This document shows positions 59,444-64,000 of a DNA stretch of 64,000 bases, in pieces. A program made the position numbers and the translations under genes. The notes below the pieces were generated by a model. The model was not told the DNA's origin. It saw only the letters and a program-made list of their open reading frames with translations, and did no database searches. How positions within the stretch are numbered: the stretch's first letter is position 1; each line of letters opens with the position of its first letter. The DNA lies in the NCBI GenBank assembly GCA_002118135.1, contig BDIU01000286.1:124001-188000 (forward strand), given 5' to 3'. This stretch comes from Trebouxia sp. TZW2008. Its lineage: Eukaryota; Chlorophyta; Trebouxiophyceae; Trebouxiales; Trebouxiaceae.

Positions 59444-60170
59444 GCAAACTGGTGTCATTTCAGTTGAATGCAGACTCTGCATTTCAGTATGCAGCTGAAT
59501 TTGATGACGCTCTGGGTCTGTCTGCAGACAGATGAACTTACAGTTTGAAGTGAGACTTGCCATTGTCTTGATTTGCCGTTTGTGTTGTAGCATTAGCCAG
59601 GACTTGGGCTAAACCAACAGAGGTCTGTGTGAAAAGTACGGCTAGGTCATCTGTGATCTTCAGACTTCTGGTAGCAAAAGGAGTTTTGAAGTAGCAGCGT
59701 ACGCAGGTGTGTTTTAGTTGTTATCAATCTAGTTTGTTCTGCGCTTATGCCAACTGGCTTATGCAGAACGTCAGCGCAAAGCTAGATTGTCAACTTTTGT
59801 AAGACACAGGTTTATTGTTGTTGTTTTGCCTGTTGTACGACATGTAGCATTGCGACGCTTTGAGCTCAAGCCATCTTTTGAGCCAAGCATTCGGTTCGAA
59901 AGATTGTGTGACCTTCATGTTACATGGCGTGCCAGAAGCTTTCATGAACTTTCTTGAGGTGCAAATGATCTGGTAACACAGCATGCGTTTACTCATCACA
60001 ACACACAGCTCTGTGCTCGCCAAGCAGCCCTCGAGTCGTTGCTCACAGTTCAACATGCTCTAAGACTTGTCAGTCCCGGGCTGTCTGTTTTGACAGAGCC
60101 TCCCATTATGACGCCTAACAGCGTAGGGTTTTTATGCGTTTACTCTTGAACATGCTTTGAGGCTTGTCAT
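59444..60170. other. Convergent intergenic region, carrier / SLC35B-like
   Basis: About 700 bp without a recognisable gene. A TGTAA at 59798-59802 could serve the carrier. Confidence 0.4.
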
Positions 60171-62892
60171 TCATAGCTTTTCTTTTGCTCGTGGCTTCTT
60201 GGCACCTTTGCTGAAGGCCTTAAAGTATAGGCTGCCAAACACCATTGCTGTCCCACACCTGTACCATGCTGTGTGACGTCAGAGCATGTCGTCCAGTTGT
60301 ACATGAACAGACAGCTGCATGCTGCCATTTCAATGCTCTCTAACGACCAGACATGACAAGACAGCTTGATTGTGGCAGCTTTGATAAAAGCATCACCTTG
60401 CGTCTGACGCAGCATGAGCATTTATGTGAAGTATGCAGTGTCAATAGCAGTACAGATCAAGAAACACGGTTTACTGATGCCAGCTTTATGTGCAAAGCAC
60501 TGGAATCTTTGATGCCATGCATCGCAGCACAACACTGGTCAGCCTACAGCATTGATGCAATTGATTGAAGCGTACCATTGACCCAGCGTCAAGGGGTGAC
60601 TGAACATGATGCATGATAGAAGTACAGAAACAAATTGGCGGGAGGTCATGATGGTTGCAAACACCAGGGCTCCAAAGCGCTCAATTGTATGTACAATCAT
60701 CAGCTGCCCTGCAACAGTTGCAAAGGCATGATGTGACACATCAGGTAGTCTGTATGTTGCATTGCACCACCAACAGGAAGCAAGTGGCTCTGTGCACCGT
60801 CTCATTGCTGTGACAGAAGCAACAGGTGTGCAGGGTCCACGCAACACAGCAGGATGCAATGAGCAAGCAGAGCCATCTGGGGGTGAGCAATGGGCACTAA
60901 GCTACCAGCACAAAGCACTAGGTGCATCAGGTGACTCAACCTACCTGCAGCATACATGTCGTTCTGCAAGTCATGTTGACAGCTAGTCACATCACGCCAG
61001 CATACCAGAAGCTTTGAAATGGTAGCAATTGATGATGTAGCGTTTGATCACACTGCAATGCTATTGAGCATGTAATCAAGTGGTGGAGAGCGCAAATTTC
61101 ACCATGCATGGCTTCATCAACAGCTTCATGTCAGGCCCAACATACACGAAAGCCATCACTTTAATGTGCTTCATGGGTTTGATAATAATAAAAGTTGAAT
61201 CAGCTACTAAGCAGAGACATTTTCAACACACATCAACACGCTTGATGCTGTCAACATCTTTGGATACGTCAATTGTTAGGCAAGCACAGGCCACAGAATA
61301 CCTGATGTTGCAGCCAAAGACAGCAGCAGCATGAGCCATAGTGCATCAGGGTGCTGGGAGACAAATGACAGGGCAGGCTGCAACTGGCCCCTGGCTACCA
61401 GCCCTGCAGCACATGCATGCTGTTGTGCCTCTGAGTATCAGTCCATTATTGTGAGTCTTCATTCGTTCTTTCATCTTAAATGTATGCTGGACAGGCTCAG
61501 CAGGCCCAGCTAGGTACGTACTGGAGCAATCAACTGTCTCTAACCACTTTAGTCCTGTGCTATCCTGTTGTGAATCTTGTGAGGTCCAAAGATGCATGTT
61601 GCAATGCTCCAATGCAAACGTGAAGAGAATTGCTTGAGCAGCTATCTGTCTGTACTGGTCAAGCTGTCGCCAATTTGCCATTGCTATGTTTATTGAATGT
61701 TACACTCTGCACTGACAGGTGCACTGTGTATGAACTGTAAGCTTAGCTGAGATGTCAGCAGCTGCAATGTTACAAAGCTTCAATGGATCTAGGTGAGCTC
61801 GTATACAATCCTATCTCCCTTGAAACTGACATCATGTAGGGAGAGGCCCACCCAGGGGCCAACAGTCACATGTGCTTGCCAAGCTCAGACGCTGTTCAGA
61901 ACATAGGTGGCAAAGATGATGGTGAAGCAGCATTGCAGAGGATTGATCATATAAAGTGCTTGACCTGCTGAACTAGAGCTCACCACAGGCGCTGACAATG
62001 GCACTGCAGGCATTCACATATAGCATCTGGTTGAAAATGCTCATCTTGCGGCCCTTGAAAAGCTTATCCTGTAAGTGCAGAAGCCCATTGGTGATGCACA
62101 GTACAAGTTTGGCATGGCATTGATTTTTTTGCATAACTCGACAGGGCACTGCCATGACCCAACTTGGCACATTTTTGCTCAACAACAGCCATTTGGCTGA
62201 AGACAAGTTTGCGCCGCAAACGTGCCAGAGACAGTGCCTGATAGCATTTGTGAGAGTGGCAGAGACGAGCAGTACCTGAAACGTTGATGTGAATCCATCA
62301 AAACCCAGATAAGTTAGCATCAGCAAAAGCCCTTTCAAGCTGGATTGCTTTTCTTGATTGTGGTGGGTTTTGGCGTTGAGCAGGAAGCATGTGCATCCAG
62401 CAATCACAGTGGCAGCAATGAGGTAATCCTTAGTAGCGTATGACTTGCGAGCAATGAGCGTTCCCCAGATCATCACTGGGATCATCTTTGCGCATTTGCC
62501 AAGGGTTTGCATGGGAAAGGAAATGTGCTTGAGAGCCTCATATTGACAGGAAGTGGCAATGACGTTGCTGAAGGACACTGCTGCATAGCTTGTCAGAGGG
62601 GCTTGAGGATGTAGTGAAGTTTTCTGTATCTGCATGTGGTTTGGAAACAGTGTAAGTTGTGAATGCTTGCCATTTACATCACAGGACACAAATAGACAGT
62701 GTGAATGATGAGTGCAAAGCGTTCATGCCCAGATGTACAGCTTGCATCAGAAACTGCAATACTCGTTGATGGGCTTACTCTCAAGGCTCCCAAAGCCAGA
62801 ATGCATGTCATCAATCGATTGCATAAGACTAGAAACACGGACCATGTGAACCTGTTGTCATTTTGGCCAAAGGGCACTGTCATGATCCGTTC
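60171..62892 (-). CDS. SLC35B-like nucleotide-sugar/PAPS transporter of the ER-Golgi, 5' end unresolved
   Basis: Members of this drug/metabolite-transporter family carry UDP-sugars, PAPS or ATP across ER or Golgi membranes by exchange. Minus-strand exons: 62892-62779 (ERIMTVPFG, FLVLCNRLMTCILALGA); 62623-62276 (SYAAVSFSNVIATSCQYEAL and the hallmark FPMQTLGKCAKMIPVMIWG); 62068-61984 (KMSIFNQMLYVNACSAIVSA); one or more exons between 61980 and 60720 (a candidate contains AAQAILFTFALEH near 61640-61580); about 60708-60576 (GALVFATIMTSRQFVSVLLS, FSHPLTLGQW); and 60258-60171 with a Lys-rich tail ending AKEKL. Phases close between the first three exons and between the last two. The first exon with the Met and the YGxxQ motif was not found upstream of 62892. 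The lysine-rich tail hints at ER residence. Confidence 0.75.
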
Positions 62893-63097
62893 CTGCCAAT
62901 CATGTGGGGAGTTTATTTGCGTTAAGGTAATGGCGAAGCTGGTACAGCAATCATCATCGGACATTGACGCACCTGTAAAATGCTGTAACAAACGAGGCAC
63001 AGCATTATGCCGCTGGCACACGCTGCCAGGTGTACAGTGGCGTTCATTGTGTTAAGACGACTGTGGTGCAGCGCTTTACTAGCTCATCAAGCTTGAC

Positions 63098-63412
63098 ATG
63101 GCTCTGCTTGCCGTTGCCTCCATAGGTCGTGCATACTCGGAGCTTTCAGCTGATCCAAGCAAGTGGAGGGCTGCCGGTAACAACGGGGAGATTGCGACAC
63201 AGGCGCAGCTTGGGCGCCGTCTTAGCATGCATGGGCGCTTTGCTCGCTATCCAGAAGCAGCAAAGGGATCGCAAGCATGCATCTGTCGCTATGCAGGTTG
63301 CAGTCCGCAAAGCAAAGGGCGTATTGCAGAGGTCAGGGGTGATAAATTCGTCCTGCCCCCCGTGCGCATGACTAATGTTAATAAAGTTTTGAGCCCTCGG
63401 TCAAAGCAATAA
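63098..63412 (+). CDS. Unassigned small open frame (104 aa)
   Basis: A frame from ATG 63098 begins with a short hydrophobic stretch (MALLAVASIG) and continues basic and polar to a C-terminal SPRSKQ. A second overlapping frame is also open. I recognise neither and see no splice-site support. It may be part of the 5' region of the SLC35B-like gene's neighbourhood and not a gene. Confidence 0.2.
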   Translation: MALLAVASIGRAYSELSADPSKWRAAGNNGEIATQAQLGRRLSMHGRFARYPEAAKGSQACICRYAGCSPQSKGRIAEVRGDKFVLPPVRMTNVNKVLSPRSKQ

Positions 63413-63636
63413 GCCATCAACACTCAACGAGCCGCTCCGCCGCGTCGCATTGTATCGTAACATTGCGCCGGCGCGGCGAGCTCATCTGCACCAGCGAGCT
63501 TACCTAGCATTGCTTGAGACCCTGTTCAGCAGCTTACAAGCTGTTCGCTTGTGGTGATTGAAGCTACATGTCCGCAACGCTGCCGCAGAACGTGTACGCT
63601 ACACGTGTGGTCTGAAAAGGGACTAGCAGCGCTCAA

Positions 63637-64000
63637 ATGACCACCAGCAGCACGGAGAAGGAGTTGTTGGTGAGCTTCAAGAAGCGTTGTCAGCAGTCTG
63701 TGCTCAAGGCAAGCTTCACAAGCCACGAGCTGAAGGGCCCAGCTGACAGTGTATAAGCTGCACATTGCAGGCGTTGCTACGACAGCGTGATGTTGACTTG
63801 GAGGAGCGTGGCAAACTGCTGCTGAAGACCAAGGTAAAGCTAACACTGACCTCCTGATGGTCAAGCTGGCTTTATGGCCATAAGCTGGAGCAGCTTTGTA
63901 GCATCTTTCACCCTTGCTGCAGGTTGCCATTGAACAATTGCAGCAGGAGCTCAGTGCAAGCAGGAAGGAAGAGGAGGTCTTCAAGGAGGAGGCTCGCAAG
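63637..64000 (+). CDS. N-terminal part of a coiled-coil protein, cut by the window edge
   Basis: Three exons in phase 0: 63637-63708 (start MTTSSTEKELLVSFKKRC), 63771-63833 (ALLRQRDVDLEERGKLLLKT) and 63923-64000 (VAIEQLQQELSASRKEEE, continuing off the window). The sequence is strongly helical and charged, as in golgins or other long coiled-coil proteins; no family can be named from 71 residues. The first donor is either GC after 63708 (AAG/GCAAGC), which keeps a continuous amphipathic helix, or a GTGAGC at 63670 that would shorten the exon to 11 codons. Both are in phase. Confidence 0.55.

Noticed and set aside
1..64000. tRNA, rRNA, CRISPR arrays, transposable elements or viral insertions
   Set aside because: I saw no cloverleaf with a conserved TTCRA arm, no rRNA-like block, no spaced direct-repeat array, and no transposase, reverse transcriptase or capsid-like reading frame. 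A covariance-model and repeat-library search would be needed to exclude small RNAs and old elements.

Overview
The window is nuclear DNA of an intron-rich green alga (Chlorophyta). The basis is a MOC1-type chloroplast Holliday-junction resolvase, plastid-like presequences, plant-type nucleotide-sugar and mitochondrial carriers, TGTAA polyadenylation signals (the usual chlorophyte signal) shortly after several stop codons, and a CCCTAAA-type telomere-like tract in an intron. A trebouxiophyte is a reasonable guess, but the genus cannot be read from this sequence. The intraflagellar-transport gene IFT54 implies ciliary machinery, and cobalamin-dependent methionine synthase implies use of vitamin B12. 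I rebuilt exons by hand and checked that reading phase closes across junctions.

Layout, left to right: a 5'-truncated Urb2/Npa2-type pre-ribosome factor (+, 1-10251); a four-exon gene for a 110-residue secreted, Ala-rich and poly-Asp protein (+, 11471-12306); a mostly empty 1.8 kb; an intronless Mpv17/PMP22-like membrane protein (-, 14146-15108) divergent from IFT54 (+, 15517-21550); MOC1 (+, 22136-23973), convergent with an otubain-type deubiquitinase (-, 24983-26748 plus unresolved 5' end); a coiled-coil protein with an N-terminal membrane anchor and a series of duplicated 74-codon exons (-, 27310-35686), with a small intronless gene nested in one intron (+, 34118-34519); a 17-kb methionine synthase gene (-, 36769-54000 or beyond); a divergent UBA-PARP gene (+, 54835-55905); a weak PTH2-like fragment (-, about 56096-56371); a mitochondrial carrier (+, 57057-59443); an SLC35B-like sugar-nucleotide transporter (-, 60171-62892); and the start of a coiled-coil gene running off the right edge (+, 63637-64000).

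The most unusual object is the methionine synthase. Its homocysteine- and folate-binding half is present three times in tandem, each copy intact with matching exon lengths (181, 918, 300 and 333 nt). The copies are joined in frame by exons whose 5' part encodes the start of the cobalamin cap and whose 3' part encodes a Pro-rich linker and the next homocysteine domain. A single cobalamin-binding and reactivation region follows. The exons close to about 2,710 codons, about twice the usual MetH length. I know of no described MetH with this layout.

A second theme is tandem duplication of exon ends together with their splice sites, seen in Urb2 (three places), IFT54 (two), the otubain, the mitochondrial carrier and the coiled-coil gene. 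It ranges from degenerate pseudo-exons to intact in-frame exons. A third is repeated use of GC-AG introns: seven GC donors fit by phase. These patterns suggest a genome where exon-boundary duplication actively remodels proteins, and the triplicated MetH may be its largest product.
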